A stretch of DNA of 64,000 nt from assembly GCA_905250115.1 (NCBI GenBank), contig CAJNOI010000065.1, positions 419,734 to 483,733 of the forward strand, given 5' to 3'. The position numbers were made by a program, and so were the translations under genes. Source of the stretch: Adineta steineri (Eukaryota; Rotifera; Eurotatoria; Adinetida; Adinetidae). The notes under the pieces are model-generated. The model worked only from the letters and a program-made list of their open reading frames with translations, did no database searches and was not told the DNA's origin. This document shows, piece after piece, positions 48,688-61,476 of this stretch. How positions within the stretch are numbered: the first letter of the stretch is position 1; each line of letters starts with the position of its first letter.

Positions 48688-50397
48688 TGTTAAATAAGAT
48701 TTTTTTTACTTTTCTATTTAATACTTTCAACGATTCATATATATATATATATATATTGGTAAAAGAAGGAATGAGAAGAGAATTTATTTTGTCATTCGAA
48801 TCTGTTATGGAATATTCCTTATTATATTTCACAAGGAATTATCCCATATATTTTCTTTTCTTTTTTTTCTATATGTGCGTGTATGTGACCTTTCTTTCGT
48901 TCTGTTGTGTAGCCTCGATATGTTCTGTTGGTCTTTTCCTAGTATAAGGTGTCGTAGATATAACTCAGGTATTTTCCTATGATATAATATATGGAAATAT
49001 CCAAATAGTCTATATATATATAAAGATCATGTTTTTACGTTATGTGTGTGTGTGATTAGTTAGTAGTTAAACTTATTACTCCTGAAATAAACTATTTAAT
49101 CAAAAGAAGAATAGATCTAACAGAACCTACCAATGACCCATGTTCGAGTTCTATATAGATATATTTGAATTTATGCACATTTTTAATATCAACAAATATC
49201 GACAATGACTGTTCATAATATCCCTGATTTAATGAGACAAACTGAAAAGAATCTATTGTTTTTTACAATTTATTTTGTTATCTATACGAATAACGCTATT
49301 CCATTGTAATGCCAATTAACAATCGCAATATGCATTCGTCAGTTCACTTATCAATCAATGAACAAACGTAGATAATAGATTATCATGTATATTCAATGAT
49401 AAAAGTTGTTCATGATAGGACCAAAATATTCAAAAAGAAATATTATTCTATCATTTGTATGAAATGTTTGCTATTACAAGAATAAAGATGAGGAAAGAAT
49501 TTACTAGATCGTAGCAAAGTGAAGAGAACTTATTCAAGAATACGAAAACGAAAATACGTGATTTTTATAAAGAAAGTAGAAATATACTGAAACATATTAT
49601 AAGAGAAGAGCGTACGTTCATGACAGCAGAACAAAAGAGAATATAAATGGAATACATACACAATAACATCACAATAATAATAAAAAGAACATAATGAGAA
49701 AGTAACCGTACGTGAGATCACTTAAAAAAAGCTCGCGAAACTTCTCTTTTATTGAGATGTCAAAAAATATTTTTAAATAGAAAATACGATAATGTCATTT
49801 TCACAGAAACTTACTGTGTTTGTTTCTCTGCAAAAAGTAGCATTAGGACGAGTCCTTTCAGTATATACAAGGAATAACGAAAATATAATATAGTCAATCT
49901 TTTAAATATTGAGGAAAAAATATACATATATATTAAATATTTACGTGATGCTTATAAGATCAGAAAACATCCTATTCCTAATTTCATTTGTAGGAGCAGT
50001 TGGATTATATTTTGAATATTAGATAACGATGCAAATACCTTTTTTGAATAATGTAATTGAACTGAATCTATATGTGAGTAAACGAAAAAAAATACGTTCT
50101 TTCAAGATTCATTTAGATGCGTCGAAATCTAGTTATAATTCTGAATGATTATTTTTGTTTTTAATTGAATCTATTTCAGTCGTGTTATGAACTGAGAATA
50201 GTTTATTATTTAAAATCAGTTGTCTTTCTTTGTTCTAATAAATTTTTAGCACATCAGCTAGCTGAATTTTAAGTTATTAATCGAGTTTATTAGATGAATC
50301 TAGATTAAAAGTAAAGATAAGAAATCATAAGAAAAATGAAATGTTCACTACAAAAATTCAGGAAATAGTGAAACGAAAACGTCCTTTTTTGTTCTTT
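48688..50397. other. Intergenic, nothing recognised
   Basis: AT-rich, with a TA run at 48738-48755 and short GTGTGTG stretches near 49045. No gene is supported. Confidence 0.5.
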
Positions 50398-51020
50398 TTA
50401 TTTTTCTGACTTTTTCATAGTCCAACGTTCAATAGTACCAATAAAATTGATGCCAACTGCTACAGCTCCTATTATGAAACCTGTACCGAAATTCAATTGA
50501 CTACTATTTGGATAAAGTGCTTGTTGGATACTGCCGCCAACAGCTACTCCTATGATTGCCATAATCAAACATACAGAAGCAAGTGCTGTAGTTATTAGTG
50601 AGAATATTCGACTTTTCTTTTCATCGATAAATGCACATATAAAGAGACATATAGCTGTAATACCAGATAAAATACAAGCTAATGTCATGAAAGCTCTACT
50701 AACCATTATTCTACTACAGAAACCGTTATCATCAGTCACTGCTGGACAGTTGATATTATTACAGGTTGTTACACCAGAATATGAGTAACAAGTTTTCCAT
50801 AAGCCATATGCAGTAGTAGTACTTCCAGAAGTTGTTTCATTCATAAAGTATAAGAATTATTAGAACTTATATCTTGTTTTTTTCGATTATTCTTTGAATA
50901 TTTTTGATTGAGAAAGAATGAATGAAAGTATACATACCATGATGGAACCGCATTACTAGCAATATAAAGTATGCAAGCTACGACTAAGATGCATCCATTA
51001 ATAACAGTTAACAATTTCAT
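50398..51020 (-). CDS. Claudin/PMP22-like four-span membrane protein
   Basis: Exon 1 51020-50938 and exon 2 50821-50398 join (phase 2) to 168 residues. TM1 is LLTVINGCILVVACILYIAS. The first extracellular loop has the family signature W..GLW.xC..C as YGLWKTCYSYSGVTTC, with an extra Trp just before the splice. Three more spans follow (AFMTLACILSGITAICLFIC, ITTALASVCLIMAIIGVAVG, FGTGFIIGAVAVGINFIG) and a short basic tail. Proteins of this superfamily form tight or septate junctions or act as membrane organisers. Translation could also begin inside the intron at 50844 without exon 1, but that loses TM1, so the spliced model is preferred. Confidence 0.82.
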
Positions 51021-52494
51021 ATTCGATTATTTATTATTCAGCTGTTAATATGAACCGTTTTTCTACTTCTGTGTGAGTTTGTGTAGAAGTTGTCGAAATC
51101 AAACGAAATTTATAGTCTCATTCACCTACACAACGTCACTCATATGCGTATTTTTATTCTAATACAAACAATATTCGGTTGAAGCTATTTAACTATTTCC
51201 CAATGACGTACATACGTACACAAAGAATTCTTAAAAAAATAAGTTACTAGGTTACATTATTGGCTTATTAAAATCAAACAGAATGTNNNNNNNNNNAGGT
51301 CGCAAACAGACTAGGCGAAATTGTAGGTGAATTATGAAATGTATTTGATATTAACATGTAACAACATCGATCACATATAATAATGCAGTTTAATTCGGTC
51401 TAGTCTATTAGAGGTCAAAGGTCAATGTGAAAGAAGAAACAGTTGTTTTATGCGAAATAACAAATACTTATTTGTGGCTAAACAATAGGATCCATCTAAA
51501 AGGACGAGACAGAAAAACATTTGATTTTAGTGGATTATGAGAATGAATGATTAAAACCTGTAATTACTTGAAAAAATATGATTTTTAACATTTTACTGAT
51601 AAAATCGTTTTAAATCGCTCGAAGTGCTTCGGAAATAGTAGAGATCACTCTGTTCGAAATATTGAGAGAGTTTTTGTAGGAAATTATAGTATATATTTTG
51701 TTGATGTTTAGTATTAAAATAACTGGTGAAATGTCTGATACTCTATTTAAATGAAGAGTTTAGTACCATCTATGAGTTTAGTTTATGCTATTTTAATCGA
51801 ATTTTTGTGAAAGTTAATTTAATTGTTTTCGAATTTCTTATAACATTAATGATGATGCATCATCTCGTATTAATTTCGATTCTTCTATTTTCAAATCATC
51901 ATTTAACTGAAACAAAAAGAAATCACATTAAATACCCAACCTGATTTATTTATTTTATACATTATTTAAATCTTAAGAGATAGATTTAGAAAATTCATCT
52001 TTTAAATGAAGTTTCATTCTTCGATCTTCTAGTTAAATAGTCGATGTAAAATCCTTAAAAACTTGAGGGTATGAGTGTATTTGTAATCTTGATACCTCAC
52101 TTTTGAGGGTGTGGGTTTGAATCTTGTTCGATTATACTCATACCCACACCCACTCACATATACACATCTTATAATTACCGCTATCAAAATAATTATTCAC
52201 TTTCATTTTGAAGCGTTAATATAAATTCTACTGATAACTGATAATACAAAAATATTTTCAATTGTCATTTCTTTTTCTTGTTCTTCTTCAATAAAGGAAT
52301 AAGGCATTGACAATGTTTTTTTTTATTTTATTTTGATTTGGTAAATAATTGATAAGTAATAATGAAATTTGTTACAATATATTAACTCACACAAACAACA
52401 ATTAAGGCAACATTGAATATTTAAGGGTAAAGGCAGTATAAATTTTAAATTTCATTGATGATTGATAAAGTATATTGCATTAATAACGAGCTGT
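51021..52494. other. Intergenic with a 10-N gap and a repeat copy
   Basis: The 10-N gap lies at 51287-51296. Repeat copy 10 is at 52061-52162. The frame 51726-51944 has a hydrophobic run but no other support. Confidence 0.5.
52061..52162. repeat. TGTGGG-type palindrome, copy 10
   Basis: Two G-rich arms (CTTGAGGGTATGAGTG and TTGAGGGTGTGGGTTTG) and one C-rich arm CATACCCACACCCACTCACA; a composite. Confidence 0.7.
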
Positions 52495-53848
52495 TTAAGG
52501 ATTAATAGATGCAATATTTTGATTCGTTGGATGAATACGGCTAGTATGCGTTCTTGCATGTTGATCATTGTTGTGTGGTGTTTTACATAGACATGAACGA
52601 GGAAATATCATTATAAATTCACGACGAAAACTTGGTGCAGTTAATGTATAAACAAAGAAAGACCACTGAAAATATATTTTTTTAGTTTGTAGATGAATAA
52701 AATTATAATAGAAATATTCTCACCCCATTGAAACCATAAGGAAAAACAGTTGCAAATACAATGGCTGAAAGTGTTTCAATAGCAATTCGATCTGGTGATT
52801 TACTTAATATTGGTATATTTTCTGTAAATTGTAAATAAAGAATAATACCAACAAATGGTATATTTGTCACCAAAAATAGAACTACTTGTGCAATCAGCAT
52901 TATTACTAATTGATTGTCTTTACCATCCACACGAATCTATAATAGAAAAAAAAAAACAATCGAAATTGTATTTTCATTTTTCGAAGTCAGCAGTTCAAAG
53001 GCAGTTTTAGAAGTAGTATGATAGTTTCATTACTAAATAAATCAACTCATGAATATATTTCTTATTCTACAAGTAAGAATATTATCAACAGATTCAATGT
53101 TTTCTATAGATCTTTGGTAGTGATTTTATACTGCAAACAAAAAACGAATAAATCTAAATATAAGTACAAAACTCACCTTTTCACGTCCAACTCGTTTCGC
53201 ATTCGCTTTTAATCGTTTCACTGTTAGCCAACCTAATATACTCATCGATAATGCTGGAAGTAAAGCATTGAATATCGGAATACCAATACTTTCATATATA
53301 AATCCAGCTTCTGTTGCTACCATACAGGGACGTATTGTTTGATGAGGTCTATATGTTATTAAAATATAAATTGATATACATGCACAGAAAAGTAAACCTA
53401 AAACTATCATTTTCTTCGCTATAATAGGTCGACAAAATTGTCGTTGACGAACTGATGTTGAACAAAGAAGAAAACGATCCAAACATGCTAAGACAAGAAA
53501 AGCTCGACTTGAATATTGTGAGAAATCTATCATAAAAAAACGAATTTTACAATAAATATCATTATAAGTAGCTGGGTCATTGTGGGTAAAGAATGTAAGC
53601 GTATCAGCTAACAGACCCCATGATAAACTAAAGAGATTAGCCCATGAATTTGCATGAAAATAAATTGCACATGAATTCTTTCGCATTGATGGTTGAAAAA
53701 ATATAATAATATTTAATATACATCCAATCATTCCAAGAATAAAAAGACTTGGTCCTCCATATTGTAGTATTCCTGCACTAACAATATTTATTTTTACAGC
53801 AGTTGGATCGATTGTAGTTGTTGATATATTATTCATGTTGATAGACAA
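52495..53848 (-). CDS. Rhodopsin-family G-protein-coupled receptor
   Basis: Exons 53848-53177, 52936-52724 and 52665-52495 join with phase-0 junctions to 351 residues and seven hydrophobic helices. An N-terminal tail with Asn-Ile-Ser glycosylation sites precedes TM1 (YGGPSLFILGMIGCILNIIIFF). The TM3 end carries LACLDRFLLC, the DRY position as DRF. The third intracellular loop is short and basic (TVKRLKANAKRVGREK, then IRVDGKDNQ). TM7 is followed by TAPSFRREF, a family-typical helix-8 start. Cysteines before TM3 and in the second extracellular loop could form the usual disulfide. It resembles the many peptide-type orphan GPCRs of rotifers; the ligand is unknown. Confidence 0.85.
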
Positions 53849-54907
53849 TATTAAATAAAAACTAACAGGATATTTATATGCATATAATGTGAATTCATCT
53901 GTGTTTTATTTAACTGACATGATCATGAAATCGAGTACTTTATAAAAATAACAGTTTATTTTTATCTAAGCTCTTACATGCGTATGAATATGGGAGCTAA
54001 TTTTTGTAGCATTGATGAAATGTCCCTTATCGTAATACAATTTTAATCATTTATTATTCAAATAGATTTTGATTAAACTAAAACACTTTTATACAAGTAT
54101 ATATGTAGTTGTTATCTCGTAGATCAATGTATTCTTTATTTGCTTTATATTTCTCTCAGTATTGTTGAAATGTGATGTGACAGGAATGTTCCGATTAATG
54201 AGAACATTCAAATAAAATTCCATGATTTTGAATGTGACAAGTAAAGCATCTGATTTAATCTTACATGTATATAAACTAAATTAGATCTAAATTTAAAAAA
54301 GAAACTATCAAGGAGAAAATCTTTTCGACGTTTTTTTTCTTTCTTATCATGTAGCATTAATAAATAACGAGTAATCTCAAACATGATATGATACCAGACA
54401 GCATTGTCTTGTTACAACATAATTATTATTTATTTATGATCAAAATATGATATAGAGAGTACTTCCTATAATGTTATTGTTTAGTTCTTAGACTATTGTA
54501 AAATTTTTACTTGATACTCAACTTTACACAACAGAAGTAGTTTGCAATACAAATATGCATTTCAGTAATCGTGACACACATTATTCGATATGTTGTAAGA
54601 TGAACTCGTTTTGGATATATAATGGTCACGATTTAGCCTGATTGATGCGGTATTAAAGTAAAGATGTTTTTAGATTTTCTCTCAAATCCGATTTTTTTAT
54701 CAAGAATATTCTTCGGATTAATTTTGTTTCATTACAGTTTATTTAAGTGTTCATCCTGCGAAAAATTTCTGATAGTATTTCAAAATATTATAGATTTTAC
54801 CGTCTTCTAACACTAAAGAGAACCACGATAATAAAAATTTCCATATTCTTTTGAAGATGTTAACAATTCTCTTTTAACTTTTATAAGCTAAGATTTAGAG
54901 ATACGAA

Positions 54908-55032
54908 AACTATGGGTGTAAACAAGAGTGGATATGGACTAAAGCATTAGCTATACCCACACCCACCCTCAAGAAGGGTGTGGGTGAGGATGTTTCTTGT
55001 TTTAGTTTAGACTCACATCCACATCCTCAAGG
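54908..55032. repeat. TGTGGG-type palindromes, copies 11a and 11b back to back
   Basis: The first C-rich arm, ACCCACACCCACCCTCAAG, runs directly into the next G-rich arm, AAGGGTGTGGGTGAGGATG, making a head-to-head junction. The second copy closes with CACATCCACATCCTCAAGG. Confidence 0.72.
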
Positions 55033-55183
55033 ATGTTCAAAATAATTTTGTTTTATGGATTTAACAGAACATAAATGAATATTAAATGATGAAAGAAATT
55101 ATATTATTAACGGTTATGATCAATTGAAAACGCTCAACAAAAAGCACAAGAGCTCAAAGAAATGCTCATTAAATTATTGCAAA

Positions 55184-55261
55184 CATCTTGAGGGTGTGGA
55201 TGTTGATGACTTAAGATGAGACCAACATTTAAACTCATACCCACACCAAACCCTCAAGATT
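55184..55261. repeat. TGTGGG-type palindrome, copy 12
   Basis: Starts ATCTTGAGGGTGTGGATG and ends CCCACACCAAACCCTCAAGA. Confidence 0.7.
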
Positions 55262-55355
55262 TATATTTTTCAAACGATCATATTTACGAAGAATAGAGAA
55301 TTTTTCACAATAAACATTCGCTTTTAAGACAGTAACCCTTTGATTTACGTAGTTT

Positions 55356-55426
55356 CAAGACTATGGATGTGGGTGCGAGTGAGGTTCATTCTTATATCTT
55401 CTCACTTACATCCGCATCTCGGGATT
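55356..55426. repeat. TGTGGG-type palindrome, copy 13 (diverged)
   Basis: CTATGGATGTGGGTGCGAGTG facing CACTTACATCCGCATCTCGG, with a TTCTTATATCTTC loop. Confidence 0.6.
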
Positions 55427-55488
55427 TAAATGGAATAATAATAACAATATATACGTGGATAATTACTTATCCATGATGGAATTATTAT

Positions 55489-55578
55489 GATTGAGGATGT
55501 TGGTGTGGGTGAGGGCGCGAGTAATAGTCTAATGATCTTTACTTTTATTAAAGTTTTCATACTCACACCTTCACTTGT
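55489..55578. repeat. TGTGGG-type palindrome, copy 14
   Basis: TTGAGGATGTTGGTGTGGGT facing CATACTCACACCTTCACTTG. Confidence 0.6.
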
Positions 55579-56502
55579 ACATTTTGTCGCTGAAAAGAAA
55601 AAAAGAATCAGAAAAGAAACGAATGGTAACAAGTGTAATTGGTTACCTTGAAAGAAAGGTAACGAAAAAATCCAGTAAACAGTATTGTATGCGCATTCGC
55701 AAACGTCATCGAGAATTCGGTGGATGAAAATTTTGTTTTTATTAAATTCTTTATATTCAGTTGTTCTTAGTAAGTAATTCTTTCCAATCATTTCAGAAAG
55801 ATGAAAATGCACGTCTGAATTTATAAACATAAAGCGACAGTATGAACCTGATATTAGAAATACGATCGAAAGAGATAAAAAGGGAAGCAACCATAGAAGA
55901 TATTCAGATAAATTTGATATAGAAATGTGAGCAATCTTTGAATGTAACGCATTCTTTTTATTTGAAAATAAGAATCGACTATTCTTTTGTTCAAGATATT
56001 TTCTCGAACTCTTGAAGGCTGCATTCTTTCAAGGAGTACCTAAGCATGTCAGTTTCGATTGCGCGAAAAATATTCTAAGCTTGATCGATGGAGATTTTTC
56101 TGCAACTACACAAAAAAAAATAGATAATTCTATTGAACCCTTCAAAAAGGTGTTGTAGGTATCGATATGTTTCCAAATGCGTCAAGTTACTCAAAAAAGG
56201 TGGCTGGTAAAACCTACGAGAATTTAAAAGGATGTGAACGTGAGAATAGCGACGAATCTCCCCCATAATAGAAGCCTTGTTTGATGAGCCCTGATGACTT
56301 TTAAAAACCCCATTACGAAATCATTTGGTTTAACGAAAAACCTACGTTTCCGAATTTTGTTAAAACATCTTTTGCACTTTACAGAACTTAACAAAGAGCT
56401 TTGCGGAATATGATTTAGTTGCCGTGCTCGCACTCTAGTTCTTTTAAGGAATCGATGAAAGATGCTTCCCAGCAACATTTGCTCTTAAAGCCTAGATTAA
56501 GC

Positions 56503-56642
56503 CGAAGCCGAAACTGACTCCTTGTCTTCCCTCGCCCAAACCTGCATCCGCAACCACGTCTATGCCGTCACCTTCAACTATTCGGGAAGCAAGTGTTCGG
56601 GGAACACCATTCGTGTTACCAGTAAAACTACTCTTTTTTGTT
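56503..56642 (+). pseudogene. GC-rich exon-like remnant
   Basis: One frame stays open for about 46 codons to a TAA. It reads like protein (AQTCIRNHVYAVTFNYSG, then SKCSGNTIRVTSKTT) and uses C/G-ending codons unlike the AT-rich surroundings. No start, splice partner or family was identified. It may be the last exon of a lost gene or a transferred fragment. Confidence 0.3.
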
Positions 56643-56743
56643 AAGTATAGAAGCAAACACGACTCCGATTGTTACGTTTTATTTAGTTAACAGTAAAACG
56701 CACGACAGCAAAAATACAAAAGAGTGAGAAACAATCAGAACAA

Positions 56744-58757
56744 ATGTTAATACGAATTATCGTCTTGTATGTGATAGTCACTCTTGGTAAGTTACATTAG
56801 CAATTAAAATACATATAATGTTATTCATTTCACTCGGTAGAAGTTCAATTAGGTGAAACTTTACGGTGCTATTCGTGTAGCAATGATCATGAATGCAGCC
56901 GACGACTCCCCCCAGCGATTATTAGTGAGATGCCACAATCAACATGAATTTTTCATTTTTTTGATTATCATATCTTGATTTTAGTGGGAGCTTGGGCGCC
57001 GATTCCGAGCGCTTCCATCACACCGACGCCGTTACCGGCAAGCGTTAAAGTTGTTTACTCTGAAGGAGATGATACTTTGTTTTCATGTTCGGTTCGTATA
57101 GTTATAGAGCAGTCGTAAATGTACTTATCATTATTTTTCCATTATATATAGATAAAAGTAACGTCAGAAGGCTGGACAATACGAGCTTTAGTACCCGCAT
57201 ACGAATGTCAAAGTTCACCATATGAGTTTTGTTGCAACGAAGTGTATTGTAATCATCTACCATCTCCACCATTACCTGCATTAACCGCTCTTAAATGTAC
57301 TGTTTCTAAATGTTCCAAATCCAGAGAAACGTGTATCCCGAAACTTACCACCATCAGTAGCGCTACTGAATCTTGCTCGGTTAGTAATCGGATATGTTGG
57401 TTAGGGGCAGCATTAACTGATTTTGTAGTAAGACAGACTCATTTGTATTGATGATGAATATCAAACATGCAGAATGTTTAGAAAGCTTAAAATTCGCGAT
57501 GCTCCACAATACTGATTCGTTATCATTTGATCATGTTGTAGAAGAAAAACTAGCACTTACTTCCATTTTTTAAGTTTCATTGTTACAGACAGTTTTTTCA
57601 AAATTCTATGAGCGCTTTCATCTAACAGGTGTTCATTTTATTGTAGTTTCTGTTTGAGCCAGAAGTGATCTTTTAGTTCCTAGAAAATAGTTTATTGTTG
57701 AACAATTCAATCGGATAGTTGGTTTTAATCGAAAGATATCGGTAAAACTCGTCTGAATATAGACCATCTAAAATCCTGATACATATTAAAATCGAAAATT
57801 GTCGCATATTTTCATATAGGCAAGATTCGGAGAAGATGGCTACAGATATTATAAAAAAGGCTGTCAACCAACCATTTCAGGCATAGATCAGGCATATCCA
57901 TGGAAGAAGACAGAGCCTATGCATTGCTGTAACTCTCCTGAATGTAATATAGAACCTGAAGCAAATGCGTTTAAAGGTATAGCTATTCAATGCTACACAT
58001 GTGACTCGCGTATAACCGGTTTGGAGGGATGTATGTTATTCGATGAATCGAGTCCACATGTTTACAAAGCAGGATCATCCAGCCGTGAAGAATCGTGTGC
58101 TGTAAGTAGCTTAACACCTAACATGTTGTTCGATTGAAAATTAATGTTTATAAGACGATCATCGGTCTCACTGGACGAGATTCGGTTACTGGCACTATTT
58201 ATCCAGACTTCGCCATACGTACATTCATTCCAAAATGTGTCAATCAAAATTGGGGTACTGTTTCTTATGGTGGTGCTACTTTCTGGGGCCGTATCGAATG
58301 TTGCGCAAGCCATTTATGCAATAAAGAAAGTAATAAGAAAAAGTTGTCACCAAATGTTCGTCTAAGCATTGTGATATATTATGACGACACGGCAAGGCAG
58401 AAAGATAAATCTATTTTTAGTACTTTTTAACATGAGAGAAGATTCAGTACACTACAGTTATCCCATTTTGTTTAAGAATGCTTTTCTTAAGATATAGATA
58501 TTCCAAAACGTCGTGGGAAACTTTCAAAGATCCGCTTTTTTACCATTGGCATTATCATTACTGGTTTACTCATTGGCATCGGAATAATCGTCGGCATTAT
58601 TTATCGATCTTGTCAGAAAAAGAGTAAGGCTATGTATATGTCAGTTACTACAAGCAAACCAGACGATGGATTTGAATTACGTCCACGAACACTTAGAACG
58701 GAGCCGTCAGAACGAGCTACTGCTGGTGATTATCCGGAAATGGGTGCTGCTCCGTGA
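56744..58757 (+). CDS. Single-pass membrane protein with Ly6/uPAR-like modules
   Basis: A signal-peptide exon (56744-56786, MLIRIIVLYVIVTL) joins in phase to one from 56841 (LRCYSCSNDHECSRR). Downstream exons carry repeated cysteine modules: FCCNEVYCNH then LKCTVSKCSKSRETC near 57149-57430; GCQPTISG...MHCCNSPECN near 57823-57980; IQCYTCDSRITGLEGC to about 58100; and RIECCASHLCN near 58300. The C-x2-C opening and CCxxxxCN closing are three-finger (LU) domain hallmarks, so about three domains are present. The last exon (about 58498-58757) encodes IPKRRGK, a transmembrane helix (FTIGIIITGLLIGIGIIVGIIY) and a tail ending MGAAP. Function unknown; such ectodomains bind ligands or other receptors. 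Internal exon limits are approximate. Base composition is less AT-rich than in adjacent genes. Confidence 0.72.
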
Positions 58758-59402
58758 TCGTCATTATAATTAAACCTACATACAAAACTTTTCTTCTTCA
58801 TTTTATGTTCAATATTGACTAAACTTTGTAACTCTATTTTCAAATCATTTTTGAACTGCATATGTATTGTTAGTAAAAATTCTCGATAAAACAGAAAAAG
58901 GGGTGTCGGTGAGTTTGGATGCGAGTAAAAATAAGATAAATCCGCACTGACACCGACCCATACCCATCCCACTCTAAATGCACTTATGTTCTTTTCAATT
59001 ATGCACAATTCACGAGCACTTCCAACATGGTTATGTCATGATTGATCAGTAAATATAGCATAAATCAATCATTACGACGTTTTTATTCATACTTTGAAAC
59101 GACTATCATATTTAAGAAATAAGAAAAGAGGAAATACATTAACTTAGACTAATCAATAATCTTTATTTCATAAATATATCATTGAATATAAAAATGATGT
59201 GAATTGTATATGTCCACTATTGAATGTAGTGACATCTTTTCCGAGTTTTTCAATTTGTTTATATGAGCCAATGTAATCTCTCTCATGAAGCAGTTTAATA
59301 TGGATCTATTCGAAATTTTGTAATTTTATAGCTAGAACTGAGATCAGATCGTTTGGATTATAGCATTGATTTGATCTTGTTTCATTAGAATTATTTTTTA
59401 TT
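58758..59402. other. Intergenic with one repeat copy
   Basis: Spacer before ZGPAT. Only repeat copy 15 is recognisable. Confidence 0.5.
58896..58976. repeat. TGTGGG-type palindrome, copy 15 (diverged)
   Basis: GGGGTGTCGGTGAGTTTGG facing CACTGACACCGACCCATACC. Confidence 0.6.
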
Positions 59403-61476
59403 ATGACTAATTCTCAAAATGACAATGAATTTATAGAAACTTATCAAACACAAGTAAAAGAATATAAGAATAATAAAAATAAAATGATTTTATTAATTTT
59501 TAGCTAAAAGTTGTTGAAGATGCTATACTTCGACAAGAAGAAGAAGAAGGTATTGCAAGTGCAGAATTAAGACAATTACGTTCAGATCTTCGAGAAGCTT
59601 TATCTTTGTTTAATACAGTTAATAGTAATAATGGTAGGATTATTCTTCTTAGTTTTATATCATAAATATATATTATATATTTAGATGACTCAGTAATTAT
59701 ACTTGATGATTCTGAACCAACGCCATGTGTCACTCTTTCATCCGAATCTGATAGTAGTGACGATGAAGACGAAACCGATGAAGAAATAGAAAGTTCTATT
59801 GTTAAAGACATTGCTGGTTCGTTACTAATTCGATATTTTTTTGTTCATAACTAACTTCATTTTTATTTTCAGGTACCAACTGTAGTGTAAAAATTAATTG
59901 TCCCGTCAGTGGTTTACAACAACATAATGCTGTTGTACTAACTATGGAATCTATAGCAGATAATACAGTAGATATTTCTATATTTCTTTTAAATAATATT
60001 TCTACGAAGAAATTTTAGGTTCGAGTTTTGTTTTGTCAACCTACACGTCTTGATTTTAAACCATGTCCACATTTTCTTAATGATTCATGTCGTTTTGGTG
60101 ATACTTGCAAGTATGAATAAAAACATAGTTTATCTTTTTTATTCATATTTTATCTTTCAGATTTTCTCATGGTTTTGTTATTTCTGTTAATGATCTTCTT
60201 GAATATGCTGAACCAAATTATGAGTATGATAAATCATTTTTTATATTGTATAATCGCATTATATGTATTTAAAGGACTCTTGCTGTTGGTCAAAAAGTTT
60301 TATGTAAACAAGGCACTGATGATTTATGGAAACTAGGAGCTATTGAAAGTGTTGAAAATGATAATCATGTTTGTGTTGTACGTTTTACTCATTTTAATGC
60401 TTTGGAAGCTATACCATTTGAATCGATTATTCCTACAAGTAAAATACTATGATACAATATTTAAATATAAATCATTTATTTTTTGTTATAGATAGTTTTC
60501 AACAGATTGAAGCAAATAGTGAAGATGAAAATGATGATGATGATGTTTCAAATGCGATTCAAGATATTCCAAGTTCATCGACTGATCAACCAAGATTAGG
60601 AAATTTAGGAGTTTGGGAAAAACATACGAGAGTAAGCAATCTTTATATTTATCAAGAGTTCATATTCAAATATTTTTTAGGGAATCGGTTCTAAATTACT
60701 TGCAAAAATGGGTTATAAAGCTGGCCAAGGTCTTGGAGTACGAAATCAAGGATTAGTCAATCCAATAGAAGCTCGAGTTTTACCAAAAGGTAATTAATAA
60801 ATTTTGTTTTTATATTGTTTAATCTTTAATTCTTTTAGGAAGATCTTTGGATGCTGTATTGGAATTAAAAAAGAAGAATAGATTACCAGATGCATTTAAA
60901 ATAAAAAAACATAAGAAAAAATCAACAATTGAAAAAGAAAAAAAATTACCTGAACAAAAAGATGTTTTTACATTTCTCGATAAAATTTTTACTTCAGAAA
61001 TGAATTCAAGTTTGTTATTTTCAGTTAGATTTATTTCAAAATAAATTATTTTGTTTAGCTAATCAAGACTCAACACCATCACCGCTAGATCGATTTAAAG
61101 ATAATAAAACAACTGTAAATGAAACATCTTTGCTTTTACATACACAAGTATAATTTTCTTTCTTTCGTTAAAATATTATTCAATAATTTCGTTTCGTTTT
61201 AGATTGGTCGACGTAATGATGAAATTCGAGTACTAGAACGTGAAATCCATCAATTAGAAGAACGATTAAAATATCATGAGCTTCGGTAAATTAGTTTATT
61301 TAATTTTTAATTCAAAAATTTCGATTTATTTTCTTAGTGGTGCGTCTCCAATTACATTAAATATTAAACAACGTTTATCAACGAAAAAAATTCAATATAA
61401 TAAATTAAAACATATTGAAAATGATCTTCAATCTAAACGTGAACAAATTCGAACAAAAAAATTAGATCTTTTTTAA
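59403..61476 (+). CDS. ZGPAT: CCCH zinc-finger and G-patch protein ZGPAT
   Basis: Multi-exon gene from ATG 59403 ([17 protein letters not shown], donor at 59454) to TAA 61474-61476. Domain order matches animal ZGPAT: an acidic N-terminal coiled region ([16 protein letters not shown]), an Asp/Glu/Ser-rich linker, one CCCH finger ([19 protein letters not shown], spacing C-x7-C-x5-C-x3-H), a Tudor-like segment ([21 protein letters not shown]), a G-patch ([19 protein letters not shown]), and a C-terminal coiled coil ([19 protein letters not shown]). In vertebrates ZGPAT is a nuclear transcriptional repressor and splicing-associated protein. Introns are about 50-60 bp. The stop is 80 bp before the eIF3k ATG, in the same direction, with an AATAAA motif just after the stop. 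Confidence 0.92.

Larger units (their letters stand above)
53849..56743. other. Repeat-dense intergenic region
   Basis: Contains four TGTGGG-type repeats within 700 bp (54908-55578), the densest cluster in the window, and a GC-rich possible exon remnant at 56503-56642. Other frames (55426-55890, 56224-56478) overlap repeats or lack domains. Confidence 0.5.

Noticed and set aside
55426-55890. 154-codon minus-strand frame with a hydrophobic start
   Set aside because: The second half translates repeat DNA (copies 13 and 14). The first half could be a signal-peptide exon, but I found no partner exons.
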